Positions 37,801 to 44,398 of a stretch of 45,255 nucleotides of DNA are shown here, one piece after another. How positions within the stretch are numbered: the first letter of the stretch is position 1; each line of letters opens with the position of its first letter. The stretch is taken from NCBI GenBank assembly GCA_016779945.1, contig JADHMR010000007.1, positions 1 through 45,255 of the forward strand, in the 5' to 3' direction. The DNA comes from Bacteroidia bacterium (lineage in GTDB: Bacteria > Bacteroidota > Bacteroidia > NS11-12g > UBA9320). Under the pieces are notes generated by a model. It was not told the DNA's origin. It was given only the letters and a program-made list of their open reading frames with translations, and did not search any database. Made by a program: the position numbers and the translations under genes.

Positions 37801-37889
37801 AATAGATGTTTTATCTGGTCAACGTCACAATTCTGAGCAAGAGAGATTTGACTAATAAGTAAAAAGAAAATGTAAACTCTAAGTCTCAT
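34818..37889 (-). CDS. Large TPR-repeat exported protein
   Basis: The 1023-residue protein has a signal peptide (about 1-18, ending SLAQN) and many TPR-type helical repeats from about residue 25 to 980, with typical A/Y/F-rich patterns (YYFRLGYSYFSLNKYEEAKLAF; AYYWKAEAYYHIEDYGNAIESF). It ends in an acidic tail (EENTLEDEE). TPR proteins of this size act as periplasmic scaffolds for multi-protein assembly. It overlaps the barrel gene downstream by 11 nt. SprE of T9SS is also a TPR protein but is a lipoprotein; this one has a cleavable signal without lipobox. The function is not known. Confidence 0.82.
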   Translation of the reverse strand: MRLRVYIFFLLISQISLAQNCDVDQIKHLLQNKQYALVYSMADALQECPDVNESDVEWAKFHQAICALELFNDEAQFRLEQYLENYPNGKYNKETYIALSKLHFRNKEYDKVIAKLSNVNVYDLEFHEEAMYYFRLGYSYFSLNKYEEAKLAFFDIKSISFTYSELTTYCLSHMAYEEGNYATALQGFQQLVSTPTLGVISKYYITHIYYYQERYTELIDFAKPLLENSYNPKRDKELKRLIGDAYFALGQYQNSIDYLEDYMSDDASSSLDRIEKYQLGLAYYELQDYNKATAQFEDVLLDEDSLSQFAAHQLGQCYLLLDKKPLAINAFKYASAINFDYTLKEDAAFNSVKLIYEQQSSYDNAIESIEQFIEDYPQSVHINYVQDLLIKAYTSTKDFQTAVDKLSALSSMSLPQQQVYQKLSYYLAAEHFVNKRYQQSITWFDKSIKYPIDNKLFALAYYWKAEAYYHIEDYGNAIESFKAFNIKDGSFLLEEYKQAHYSLAYTYYQSSKYKDAILWFRKYISLSSDIKKQTDTYLRLGDAYFMTQDYNRAQEFYGLAEESGAFDVDYAIHQQIQCFGLTNQRDKKRTALSQLISDYPQSLYNDDAMLNLSTMYLNENRQDESVALLSDLIKKHPKSILVKTALLKLGLNFYNESVSDSAIYYFKSVIENYPNTKESKEALIAYKNVSVESGDVKSYFDYVGELSNVSVDIASKDSISYEASENLYLKQDYEKAVDAFDNYLNEFDAPIFKLNAHFYKAESIFATNPDLAVEDYLNVLEFPQNIFTERALSRLARIQFKKEEYGVAALHYTNLKAIAQENSLLREATINLFYCYKNLDMNASLLESAKAVLDLDKVDAELANEARLIIANNYFDQSEFHLAKKDYQIITEQNQSEIGSEAKYQLAYLAYLESDFDQSEKIIFELAENYYSDYYIAKSFILLADIYKEKDNLFQSKATLQSIVDNYQGEDLKEICLQKIAEIDLLNEEAQKDSQKDELIINLLNDIELNELFEEENTLEDEE

Positions 37890-37982
37890 TTTTTAAATTT
37901 GATGCTAATTTATCAAAGAATGTCCCTATTACTATCGTAGAGTCAATAAGTTATTAACAGAATGCGTGTGCATAAACAACAC

Positions 37983-38012
37983 TTGACCAACGCCATAAAA
38001 AAAGTAAATTTG
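37983..38012 (+). promoter_or_regulatory. Promoter of ftsE-glycosyltransferase operon
   Basis: TTG at 37983-37985 and TAAATTTG at 38005-38012 are separated by 19 bases. The predicted start near 38018 leaves a leader of about 16 nt before the ATG at 38034. Confidence 0.6.
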
Positions 38013-38033
38013 TAGAAACAGAAATCTCGAGAA

Positions 38034-38699
38034 ATGTCACTAATTGAACTCAAACACGTCGATGTATTTCAATCCGACAGACTAATCCTAAGCGATGTAT
38101 CTTTCAGCATACAACCCACCGAATTTGTTTACCTCATTGGTGCTACTGGTAGTGGCAAAAGTAGTTTGCTTAAAACCTTGTATGCCGAACTTCCTATGAA
38201 AAAAGGTCTTGGTGAAGTGGTGGACCATCAACTTTTTGAAATCAAGAAATCTATGATTCCTTATTTGAGAAGGAAAATTGGCATTGTTTTTCAAGATTTT
38301 CAACTCCTTACTGACCGTTCGGTAAGAGAAAATTTAGACTTTGTGCTCAAAGCCACTGGTTGGAAAGATAAGAAAGAGATTAAAGATAGAATTGAAGAAG
38401 TCTTAACGAAGGTGGAGATGCTCGACCACATTGATAGAATGCCATTTGAACTATCTGGCGGCGAACAACAACGCATTTGCATAGCTCGTGCCTTACTCAA
38501 CGACCCTAAACTGATATTAGCTGATGAGCCAACAGGAAATTTAGACCCTGAAACCACAGATAAGATTCTCAATTTGATTCACGATTTGTGTGCCAATGGC
38601 TGTGCTGTGTTAATGGCAACTCATGAGCATAACTTATTGAATCGTTTTCCGTCAAAAGTCTTGAAGTGTGAAGACGGCAAAGTCGCTTTTACCGAATAG
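38034..38699 (+). CDS. ftsE: Cell-division ABC ATPase FtsE
   Basis: The 221-residue ABC ATPase has Walker A GATGSGKS (36-43), the Q-loop VFQDFQ (Q87), signature LSGGEQQR (140-147) and Walker [10 protein letters not shown] (160-168). With FtsX it forms an ABC complex that activates peptidoglycan hydrolases at the division site. Close relatives are LolD and other small export ATPases, so FtsE is the likely, not certain, assignment. ftsX is not next to it; in Bacteroidota the two are often apart. It is followed directly by a GT2 gene (TAGATG, no gap). Confidence 0.82.
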   Translation: MSLIELKHVDVFQSDRLILSDVSFSIQPTEFVYLIGATGSGKSSLLKTLYAELPMKKGLGEVVDHQLFEIKKSMIPYLRRKIGIVFQDFQLLTDRSVRENLDFVLKATGWKDKKEIKDRIEEVLTKVEMLDHIDRMPFELSGGEQQRICIARALLNDPKLILADEPTGNLDPETTDKILNLIHDLCANGCAVLMATHEHNLLNRFPSKVLKCEDGKVAFTE

Positions 38700-39581
38700 A
38701 TGTTATCCATCTTAATTCCCATATATAATTTTGCTGTTAAGGAATTAGTGAATGATTTATCTTCTCAAGCACAGGATTTAAACATACCGTTTGAAATACT
38801 TTGTGTTGACGATACTTCCAAAGCTACATACATCAAATTAAACGAGGGGCTAGAAAAAATTAAGGGTGTTAATTACCAATTGAACAAAAAAAATATTGGG
38901 CGTTCTGCTATAAGAAATCTACTCACCGATAAAGCACAGTACGACTATTTGTTATTTTTAGATTGTGACGTCCAAATAGGTGATAATTTCATTAAAAAAT
39001 ACATTGACTTTAAAGATGAAAGCGAGGTAATTGTTGGCGGTGTGAGTTATACCGAATACGAACAATTGGAAAAAAACAAACGATTGAGGTGGAAATACGG
39101 TAGGTACAGAGAGGAACGCAAAGCACATTTCAGAAATCAAAGACCTTACGCCTCATTTAGCGCATGTAACCTATTCATTAACAAGAAAGTTAGTCAGAAT
39201 ATTAGATTTACAGAAAGCTTAACAAAGTACGGCCACGAAGACACCTTATATGGCGCAGAATTGGAATTTAACTCTTATACGGTTATGCATATCAACAATC
39301 CTATTATACATTTAGGACTAGATGAGGTATCCGTATTTTTGGAAAAAACAGAATTCGCCCTTATCAACCTATTATCATTACAAAAAAGTCACCCTAGGGC
39401 ATGTAAGAATATCAAAATTTTTAACTACTACAACTTCATTAGAAAAACATTGTTTTTAACTAAAGGCATTTTTATTTTTTGGAAATATTGTTGCCGTAAA
39501 TTACTAATGAATGGAAGCACCAATCTAATGGTGTTCGATTTGTATAAACTCAGCTTTATGCTTTGTCTAAAAAAGGACTAA
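38700..39581 (+). CDS. Glycosyltransferase family 2
   Basis: The 293-residue protein has a GT-A fold start (MLSILIPIYNFAVKELVNDL), the nucleotide-sugar-binding VDD (36-38) and DCD (88-90, a DxD metal motif), and a GHEDTLYG catalytic loop (about residue 180). A basic hydrophobic C-terminal region (FIFWKYCCRKLL) may bind the membrane. It transfers a sugar to an unknown acceptor. The ATG abuts the ftsE stop codon, so the two are one operon. Its 3' end overlaps the convergent GT4 gene by 26 nt. Confidence 0.88.
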   Translation: MLSILIPIYNFAVKELVNDLSSQAQDLNIPFEILCVDDTSKATYIKLNEGLEKIKGVNYQLNKKNIGRSAIRNLLTDKAQYDYLLFLDCDVQIGDNFIKKYIDFKDESEVIVGGVSYTEYEQLEKNKRLRWKYGRYREERKAHFRNQRPYASFSACNLFINKKVSQNIRFTESLTKYGHEDTLYGAELEFNSYTVMHINNPIIHLGLDEVSVFLEKTEFALINLLSLQKSHPRACKNIKIFNYYNFIRKTLFLTKGIFIFWKYCCRKLLMNGSTNLMVFDLYKLSFMLCLKKD

Positions 39582-40638
39582 AAACACCCTCTAGTATCTG
39601 AGATTCATTTTGCCAATTTAACTCCTTTTTGGCCTTTGTAAAATCATAAAAGTTTAGGTTTTGAAACATATCCTCAATTTGTTTGGCAATACTTTGCGGT
39701 GTTCTTTCACGGATTAATTCACCAATTTGATAGTGATTCATTATGCCTTTAACCTCAACCAAAGACGATGCCAAAACAGGCGTATCGGCATGAATATAAT
39801 CGAATAATTTATTAGGTAAACTGTATTCAAAACTCAAGCCTCTAGGCTCTTCAAATAATATACCAATACTCGCTTGTTCGGTATGAGCCTTCAAATCATT
39901 AAAAGGCAAACGACCTAAAAACTCTACTTTATCTTCCACCTCCTTTTGTTGAGCTAATGTTTTTAGAGCCTTTAACTCCTCGCCATCGCCTATAATTTTA
40001 AGTTTAAAATCATCTAAATAGCACATCATTTCTATAGCGAGTTCTAAACCTCTACCTGGGTTCATGCCTCCTTGATAAATAATAGTTTTAGTACTAGTCT
40101 GAGCCGAAGATGATGGGCTTAAATAAGGAACATTACGAACTACTTTCATAGCTATTCCGTATCTATCCTTATAAAACTGTGCAATGGAATGGCAGACGGT
40201 GTAGCTATGTTTAATTTTTGGCAAAATCCAGCGTTCTAAGCTTTCCCATATTTTCTTTTTGGTAGGACGATGTATCAGTTCTGGAGCTTCTGGAAAAAGC
40301 TCGTGGCTATCATACACCAAAGGAATATCTTTACATTTAGATGCTAAAAAATTGGCCAATAAGGTATCTAAATCGTTACTCAATAGCAGATGGCTTTTGC
40401 TAAAAAGTAATATCAAAAACAAACGGAAATTATACTCCAAATAGAACATTGGCCCTGAAGAAAAAAGCAAGGTCATTCGCTTAGTCGTATAGCTACGATG
40501 TAAGACTTGACTGTAGGACAACTTCCTACCCCATAAAATCACCTCAAAGCCCATAGACTCCAAACTTTGGCAAACCTTATGCACCCGTTGGTCAGTACTA
40601 ATATCATTAGTTACAGAGACGATGATTTTTTTCCTCAT
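39556..40638 (-). CDS. Glycosyltransferase family 4 (GT-B)
   Basis: The 360-residue enzyme has an N-terminal GT-B domain (IIVSVTNDISTDQRVHKVC) and a C-terminal GT1 domain with QGGMNPGRGLELAIE (a glycine-rich phosphate loop), VEFLGRLPF, and the donor-binding EYSLPNKLFDYI. This is the E-x7-type signature of GT4 enzymes. Sugar and acceptor are unknown; cell-surface polysaccharide or glycan assembly is likely. It converges with, and overlaps, the GT2 gene by 26 nt, and is divergent from murB. Confidence 0.88.
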   Translation of the reverse strand: MRKKIIVSVTNDISTDQRVHKVCQSLESMGFEVILWGRKLSYSQVLHRSYTTKRMTLLFSSGPMFYLEYNFRLFLILLFSKSHLLLSNDLDTLLANFLASKCKDIPLVYDSHELFPEAPELIHRPTKKKIWESLERWILPKIKHSYTVCHSIAQFYKDRYGIAMKVVRNVPYLSPSSSAQTSTKTIIYQGGMNPGRGLELAIEMMCYLDDFKLKIIGDGEELKALKTLAQQKEVEDKVEFLGRLPFNDLKAHTEQASIGILFEEPRGLSFEYSLPNKLFDYIHADTPVLASSLVEVKGIMNHYQIGELIRERTPQSIAKQIEDMFQNLNFYDFTKAKKELNWQNESQILEGVFSPFLDKA

Positions 40639-40684
40639 ATTTGCGAAAATACATAAAATAGAACGAGTAAATCATAAGTATTCA

Positions 40685-40692
40685 TACCTTTG
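40685..40692 (+). promoter_or_regulatory. -7 element directly before murB (possible leaderless start)
   Basis: TACCTTTG is an exact TAnnTTTG, and six bases separate it from the murB ATG at 40699. The predicted start would be at or next to the ATG. There is no TTG at 17-23 bases upstream, so it is only partly supported. Confidence 0.35.
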
Positions 40693-40698
40693 AACTCT

Positions 40699-41703
40699 AT
40701 GGCATTAGAACACAACTATCCTTTACAAACGCTCAATACCTTTGGCTTATCGGCACAAGCTGAGCACTTTGCCCGTTTTCAATCCATAGAGGAGTTACAA
40801 AACCTATTGGCTCAAGCTGAACGACCCCTTATGATATTGGGTGGTGGTAGTAACATCTTACTGACTCAAGATGTGAAAGGTAGTGTTTTGAAAAATGAAA
40901 TTGGAGGAATTCACATAATTGAAGAAGATGACCAAAGTGCCTTAGTAAAAGTGGGCGGTGGTGTAGTCTGGCACGACTTTGTGATGTGGAGCATCAATAA
41001 GCAATTAGGAGGAATAGAAAATTTATCACTAATACCGGGAAGTGTTGGGGCAGCACCTATGCAAAATATTGGAGCCTATGGCAGCGAAATAAAATCGGTT
41101 TTTGAGGAGTTAGAAGCGGTACATATAGATAGCCGAGAGGTTAAAATTTTTAACAATGAAGATTGTCAATTTGGCTACCGTTATTCTATTTTTAAAGGAG
41201 AACTCAAAGGGCAATTTGTGATTTGTAGCGTTAGCTTTAGGCTCAGCAAAATACCCCAATTCAACACCTCTTATGGTGCTATAGAAGATGAGCTCAAAGC
41301 AATGGGAGCAACAGCTAGTTTAGAAAGTATAAGCCAAGCCGTTATAGCCATCAGACAACGCAAACTACCCAACCCTAAAGACATTGGCAATAGTGGTAGC
41401 TTTTTCAAAAACCCGACCATTTCGAATGCACAGTTTGAAAGTCTAAAAAGCCAATTCCCCAATATAGTGGGTTATCCTAATGGGCAAGACAAAACTAAAG
41501 TAGCCGCAGGTTGGCTCATAGAACAAGCGGGTTGGAAAGGCTATACACATCAAGATGCTGGTGTACACAAAAACCAAGCCTTAGTACTTGTCAATTACGG
41601 ACAAGCCAAAGGACAAGATATTTTGAAGCTATCTCAAGACATACAAGCCTCTATTCAACAAAAATTTGGCATCGCTTTAGAGGCGGAAGTGAATATTATT
41701 TGA
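40699..41703 (+). CDS. murB: UDP-N-acetylenolpyruvoylglucosamine reductase (type I)
   Basis: The 334-residue FAD enzyme reduces UDP-GlcNAc-enolpyruvate to UDP-MurNAc for peptidoglycan. It shows LGGGSNILL (FAD binding), SLIPGSVGAAPMQNIGAYG (about 111-128), GYRYSIFK, the catalytic Ser234 in GNSGSFFKNP and the C-terminal Glu in ALEAEVNII (about 328). It belongs to the longer type I group. A TTG at 40690 would add three residues, but it lies within the apparent -7 promoter element, so ATG at 40699 is chosen. Confidence 0.95.
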   Translation: MALEHNYPLQTLNTFGLSAQAEHFARFQSIEELQNLLAQAERPLMILGGGSNILLTQDVKGSVLKNEIGGIHIIEEDDQSALVKVGGGVVWHDFVMWSINKQLGGIENLSLIPGSVGAAPMQNIGAYGSEIKSVFEELEAVHIDSREVKIFNNEDCQFGYRYSIFKGELKGQFVICSVSFRLSKIPQFNTSYGAIEDELKAMGATASLESISQAVIAIRQRKLPNPKDIGNSGSFFKNPTISNAQFESLKSQFPNIVGYPNGQDKTKVAAGWLIEQAGWKGYTHQDAGVHKNQALVLVNYGQAKGQDILKLSQDIQASIQQKFGIALEAEVNII

Positions 41704-41717
41704 TAATTCCTCCAAAT

Positions 41718-42461
41718 TTATTTCAAAGTCGGCAAACTGTAAGCCAACTCTATACCAATAAAATTGAGATTCTGTTTGAGCTTACCACCACTACTACCGT
41801 TTTTCAAATGATAAAAATTAAAATTCCCTTCTGCTATGTGATGTGGAGAATAATTGACCACCAAATTAACTAACAGTTGATGCTTTTTTATCGATTTGAC
41901 TAGACCTAACTTAGTGAAGTAACTGAGAAAAGTAGAGTTAGAATGAATGGACTCCATTCGTGAAAAAAAAACTAATGTGTTATTACTTTCTGTAAGGCTT
42001 CCCTCTGAGCCATAAGGATAATTCAAAAATTTATTCCACTTCAAACCCACTTCAATATTTTGGGTGTGCTTTTCTAAAGGCAATCGCTTGAATAAGGAAA
42101 TGGGAAATACGTATTTATTGAAAAGCGAATATTCCGTATCATTAAAAGAGGAGCTGGTAAGAACATTATCGGGCAATTGAAATTCCGTTTCTTTAAAACC
42201 CATGTTCTGAGGATCATAGGCAATTCCGGCTGCTAGACGCAAACCTAAATTACTTTTAAATGGAAGTTCATAGAAGATACTAAGCTCTCCACTAACAACT
42301 GGTTTGGAATACAATAGATGATTGCCGGTAGCATTTGTAATGCTCAAATAATCCTTAAGGTAAGGGGTTAAGGAAATTCCATAATCCATTGACTTGAAAC
42401 CTTGAGCGTATGAGCTAAGGGCAAAAGCAAAATAGATGCTTAGTAATGTGACTTTTTTCAT
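41718..42461 (-). CDS. Putative outer-membrane protein of unknown function (247 aa)
   Basis: The protein has a signal peptide (about 1-19, ending SSYAQ) and then alternating hydrophobic/polar beta strands that look like a small outer-membrane barrel (VVSGELSIFYELPF, LGLRLAAGIAYD). It ends FIGIELAYSLPTLK. I do not recognise a family. It converges on murB with a 14-nt gap. The leader before its ATG (CTTAAA, three bases, ATAATGCTATG) is nearly identical to that of the next gene upstream, and both follow a similar terminator. Confidence 0.6.
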   Translation of the reverse strand: MKKVTLLSIYFAFALSSYAQGFKSMDYGISLTPYLKDYLSITNATGNHLLYSKPVVSGELSIFYELPFKSNLGLRLAAGIAYDPQNMGFKETEFQLPDNVLTSSSFNDTEYSLFNKYVFPISLFKRLPLEKHTQNIEVGLKWNKFLNYPYGSEGSLTESNNTLVFFSRMESIHSNSTFLSYFTKLGLVKSIKKHQLLVNLVVNYSPHHIAEGNFNFYHLKNGSSGGKLKQNLNFIGIELAYSLPTLK

Positions 42462-42487
42462 AGCATTATAACTTTAAGAGTTTAACT

Positions 42488-42495
42488 CAAAATTA
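42488..42495 (-). promoter_or_regulatory. -7 element before the 247-aa gene
   Basis: TAATTTTG on the minus strand matches TAnnTTTG and lies 26 nt before the ATG at 42461. No TTG is placed at the usual distance; that position falls within the terminator hairpin. Confidence 0.4.
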
Positions 42496-42502
42496 ATAAA
42501 AT

Positions 42503-42528
42503 AAAGCAACTCATTTCTGAGCTGCTTT
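42503..42528 (-). terminator. Terminator after the 169-aa gene (diverged module copy)
   Basis: On the minus strand, AAAGCAGCTCA, loop GAAA and TGAGTTGCTTT form an 11-bp stem with one mismatch, then A/T-rich sequence. It resembles the two exact palindromic terminators at 43121 and 44346. Confidence 0.65.
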
Positions 42529-42571
42529 ATTTACTACTATTTGAGATAGGTTTTATTTAGAGTATTTCTAA

Positions 42572-43081
42572 TTATCTGGCTAAATCAAATAAAGATACTC
42601 CAAATCCTAGATAAAAAAGATGCTTTTTATCATTGTCGTAACTCCTATAATTATATCCTAGCGACCAAAAAGAACCTCTATTTTTAGAAAAACGCATACT
42701 TAGGTCGCTATACCAAAAGTCGGTTTCACTAAGAGATTTTCCCGCCTTCATACGAAAGGTCGAATAAAAATTATTTCTATTGTGTTTGGTATAAGATAAG
42801 CCAACTCCCATAGCTTCTTGAAAATCAAAATGCGATTCTTTTTCGTCTAACTCAAAAAATACATCTCCCTCCCATCTAATAGTCCAAGTAGAATCGAAAG
42901 AGTAATTGAGTGAAGTAGTTGTTAAAAACTGTTCGCTTTTTTCAGAATTAAAAGGACTTAACAGTGTTGCCCCTACTTCAACATCAAACTTATCTACAAA
43001 TTTAGCCGCAAATTTACCCTGCTGGGCAACACTAACTAAAGAACTTAGTAACAATACCGTTAACAAAATTTTATTTTTCAT
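42572..43081 (-). CDS. Putative outer-membrane protein of unknown function (169 aa)
   Basis: The 169-residue protein has a signal peptide (about 1-19, ending SVAQQ) and beta-strand-rich sequence with aromatic residues at strand ends (FYSTFRMKAGKSLSE, FWSLGYNYRSY, HLFYLGFGVSLFDLAR). It is probably an eight-strand-sized outer-membrane barrel. I see no named family. Its leader and the terminator upstream of it match those of the 247-aa gene. The two proteins themselves show no obvious similarity beyond general barrel composition. Confidence 0.6.
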   Translation of the reverse strand: MKNKILLTVLLLSSLVSVAQQGKFAAKFVDKFDVEVGATLLSPFNSEKSEQFLTTTSLNYSFDSTWTIRWEGDVFFELDEKESHFDFQEAMGVGLSYTKHNRNNFYSTFRMKAGKSLSETDFWYSDLSMRFSKNRGSFWSLGYNYRSYDNDKKHLFYLGFGVSLFDLAR

Positions 43082-43110
43082 AGCATTATGGATTTAAGAT
43101 TTATTTTATT

Positions 43111-43118
43111 CAAAGTTA
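43111..43118 (-). promoter_or_regulatory. -7 element before the 169-aa gene
   Basis: TAACTTTG on the minus strand matches TAnnTTTG, 29 nt before the ATG at 43081. As in the neighbouring copy, no TTG is found at standard spacing. Confidence 0.4.
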
Positions 43119-43120
43119 TT

Positions 43121-43152
43121 AAAAAAAGCAACTCAATTGAGTTGCTTTTTTT
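43121..43152 (-). terminator. Terminator after the lipocalin-like gene (exact palindrome)
   Basis: The stem GCAACTC/GAGTTGC with loop AATT (43128-43145) is flanked by seven As and seven Ts. It lies 20 nt after the stop of the 123-aa lipoprotein gene. The core with its A/T flanks is identical to the terminator at 44346-44376. Confidence 0.85.
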
Positions 43153-43172
43153 AATAATAACGATGGACAGAT

Positions 43173-43544
43173 TTAAAACCTTTCAAGAAAATAAGTCATA
43201 TTTTTTACAAAAAACACGGCTCTTTCTTTATGTTCTAATTTGAAACTTGCATCTTCCTCTCCCACTTTCAATTGATAAAATCTATTTTCTTTTGAAATGA
43301 TATGACAAGACTCAGAAATGATTTTCTCATTATCAGCAAACATATATACACTATCAGCATCTAATCTTAAAACAGTTGGTCTTGGAAATTGTTCTGAAAG
43401 GGCTACAAAAACAAAACCTGCCAATCCTATGGTATCCATTTCATCTAACTGAACATCAATAATTTGCCATTCCCCAATAATTTCATTATCACTATCACAA
43501 CTCAAAAGAAGAAATAAAGGAACAATTATTATAAAATATTTCAT
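43173..43544 (-). CDS. Lipocalin-like lipoprotein (123 aa)
   Basis: The 123-residue protein has a lipoprotein signal ending LFLLLSC, with the acylated Cys near position 16. It is followed by DSDNEIIGEWQIIDVQ, whose GxW is the lipocalin first-strand signature. The rest is beta-strand-like. Bacteroidota encode many such small lipocalin-like lipoproteins of unknown ligand. It lies 19 nt downstream of the 131-aa gene on the same strand and ends in a terminator. Confidence 0.65.
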   Translation of the reverse strand: MKYFIIIVPLFLLLSCDSDNEIIGEWQIIDVQLDEMDTIGLAGFVFVALSEQFPRPTVLRLDADSVYMFADNEKIISESCHIISKENRFYQLKVGEEDASFKLEHKERAVFFVKNMTYFLERF

Positions 43545-43563
43545 AGTAGTAACTTTTTGATAC

Positions 43564-43959
43564 CTATCTTCTATTATTTTCTTTTAATTTCTGTTGAATC
43601 GAAGATATTATATAGTAAAAGGATTTAACCTCATCATAATTGACTTGCCTTTTTGTTTTGACATCTATCAATTTTGCTCTAATACTAATATTAGAATTTG
43701 AATTGTTATTACCATAAGAAACAACTGGACCGATAAAATGCAAATCATGACCACAATCACTAGTCATTGTAATATTATAACTATTAATCTGAATCGGTGG
43801 CCAAGTAAATCTTGTTGACACATCAATAGTCCCTTTAATCGTCCATACACAACCATCTGAATCAACAACCTTTTCATCAATTACAATCTCTTTTGCATTT
43901 GCATTAAAAGAAATTCCTACTAAGGCGAGGAATAGGGTGCCGTAAAGTAAATTTTTCAT
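43564..43959 (-). CDS. Exported protein of unknown function (131 aa)
   Basis: The 131-residue protein has a clear signal peptide (about 1-22, ending FNANA) and a beta-rich middle with two cysteines (GCVWTIKG; SDCGHDLHF) that could form a disulphide. It ends in a Lys-rich tail, KLKENNRR. I do not recognise a family. It is probably co-transcribed with the lipocalin-like gene 19 nt downstream and is divergent from the XRE gene. Confidence 0.6.
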   Translation of the reverse strand: MKNLLYGTLFLALVGISFNANAKEIVIDEKVVDSDGCVWTIKGTIDVSTRFTWPPIQINSYNITMTSDCGHDLHFIGPVVSYGNNNSNSNISIRAKLIDVKTKRQVNYDEVKSFYYIISSIQQKLKENNRR

Positions 43960-44125
43960 TTTTAAAAAGTTTTAAGTTTTGCTAAGGCTTTGTGCCTTTG
44001 CTTTGTACAATTTTAGCTAAAAATTGAAAGAAAATAACTACTAATTATGTCTAATTTAGACATCTGGGCTAAATTTAACCTTAACTTAATATGGAGGTGT
44101 CATTATTTTTTTTAACTTCGAATTA

Positions 44126-44347
44126 GTGAAAAAACTTGGTAAAAATATTCGTACCGTTAGAGAAATGAGAAACCTAACCCAAGAGGCATTAGCTGAGGCT
44201 ATTGGCTATTCTCAAAGACACGTTTCCAGAATTGAAAAAGGAGAAATACCCTTAAAAGAGGAATGTATTCAAAGCATCTCTGATGCCCTAGAGGTATCTC
44301 CTCAAAAATTAATCGACTTGGATTATGATTCTTTTTTAAAAAAATAA
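44126..44347 (+). CDS. Small XRE-family helix-turn-helix regulator (73 aa)
   Basis: The 73-residue protein is essentially one XRE HTH domain: LGKNIRTVREMRNLTQEALA, EAIGYSQRHVSRIEKGEIPL, then a helix SISDALEVSPQKLIDLD. It begins with GTG at 44126. It likely binds DNA as a dimer. It has no partner domain or toxin next to it on the same strand, so it is not an obvious antitoxin. It is divergent from the 131-aa exported protein gene (about 166 nt apart) and could regulate that cluster, which is inference. Confidence 0.82.
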   Translation: MKKLGKNIRTVREMRNLTQEALAEAIGYSQRHVSRIEKGEIPLKEECIQSISDALEVSPQKLIDLDYDSFLKK

Positions 44348-44376
44348 AAAAAGCAACTCAATTGAGTTGCTTTTTT
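44346..44376. terminator. Bidirectional terminator between the XRE gene and the right-edge T9SS gene
   Basis: The stem GCAACTC/GAGTTGC with loop AATT (44353-44370) has seven As before and six Ts after. It starts within the XRE stop codon and, being symmetric, can also end the convergent gene at 44399. Identical in core and flanks to the terminator at 43121. Confidence 0.85.
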
Positions 44377-44398
44377 ATTGTTGTGTATGTCTAATCGC

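Larger units (their letters stand above)
42462..42530 (-). repeat. Intergenic module, copy A (terminator, -7 element, leader)
   Basis: On the minus strand the order is terminator stem with TGAGTTGCTTT, TAATTTTGAG, then CTTAAA, three bases and ATAATGCTATG into the coding start. The same order and mostly the same bases appear at 43082-43152. The homology covers about 70 bp. Confidence 0.6.
43082..43152 (-). repeat. Intergenic module, copy B (terminator, -7 element, leader)
   Basis: On the minus strand the order is the perfect palindrome GCAACTCAATTGAGTTGC with T-run, TAACTTTGAA, then CTTAAA, three bases and ATAATGCTATG. It aligns with the region at 42462-42530. Confidence 0.6.

Noticed and set aside
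34818-37889. Assignment of the TPR protein as SprE of T9SS
   Set aside because: SprE is a lipoprotein; this protein has a plain signal peptide without lipobox cysteine and is paired with a barrel gene.
44126-44347. Antitoxin of a toxin-antitoxin pair
   Set aside because: No adjacent toxin-sized gene on the same strand; the neighbours are divergent and convergent.
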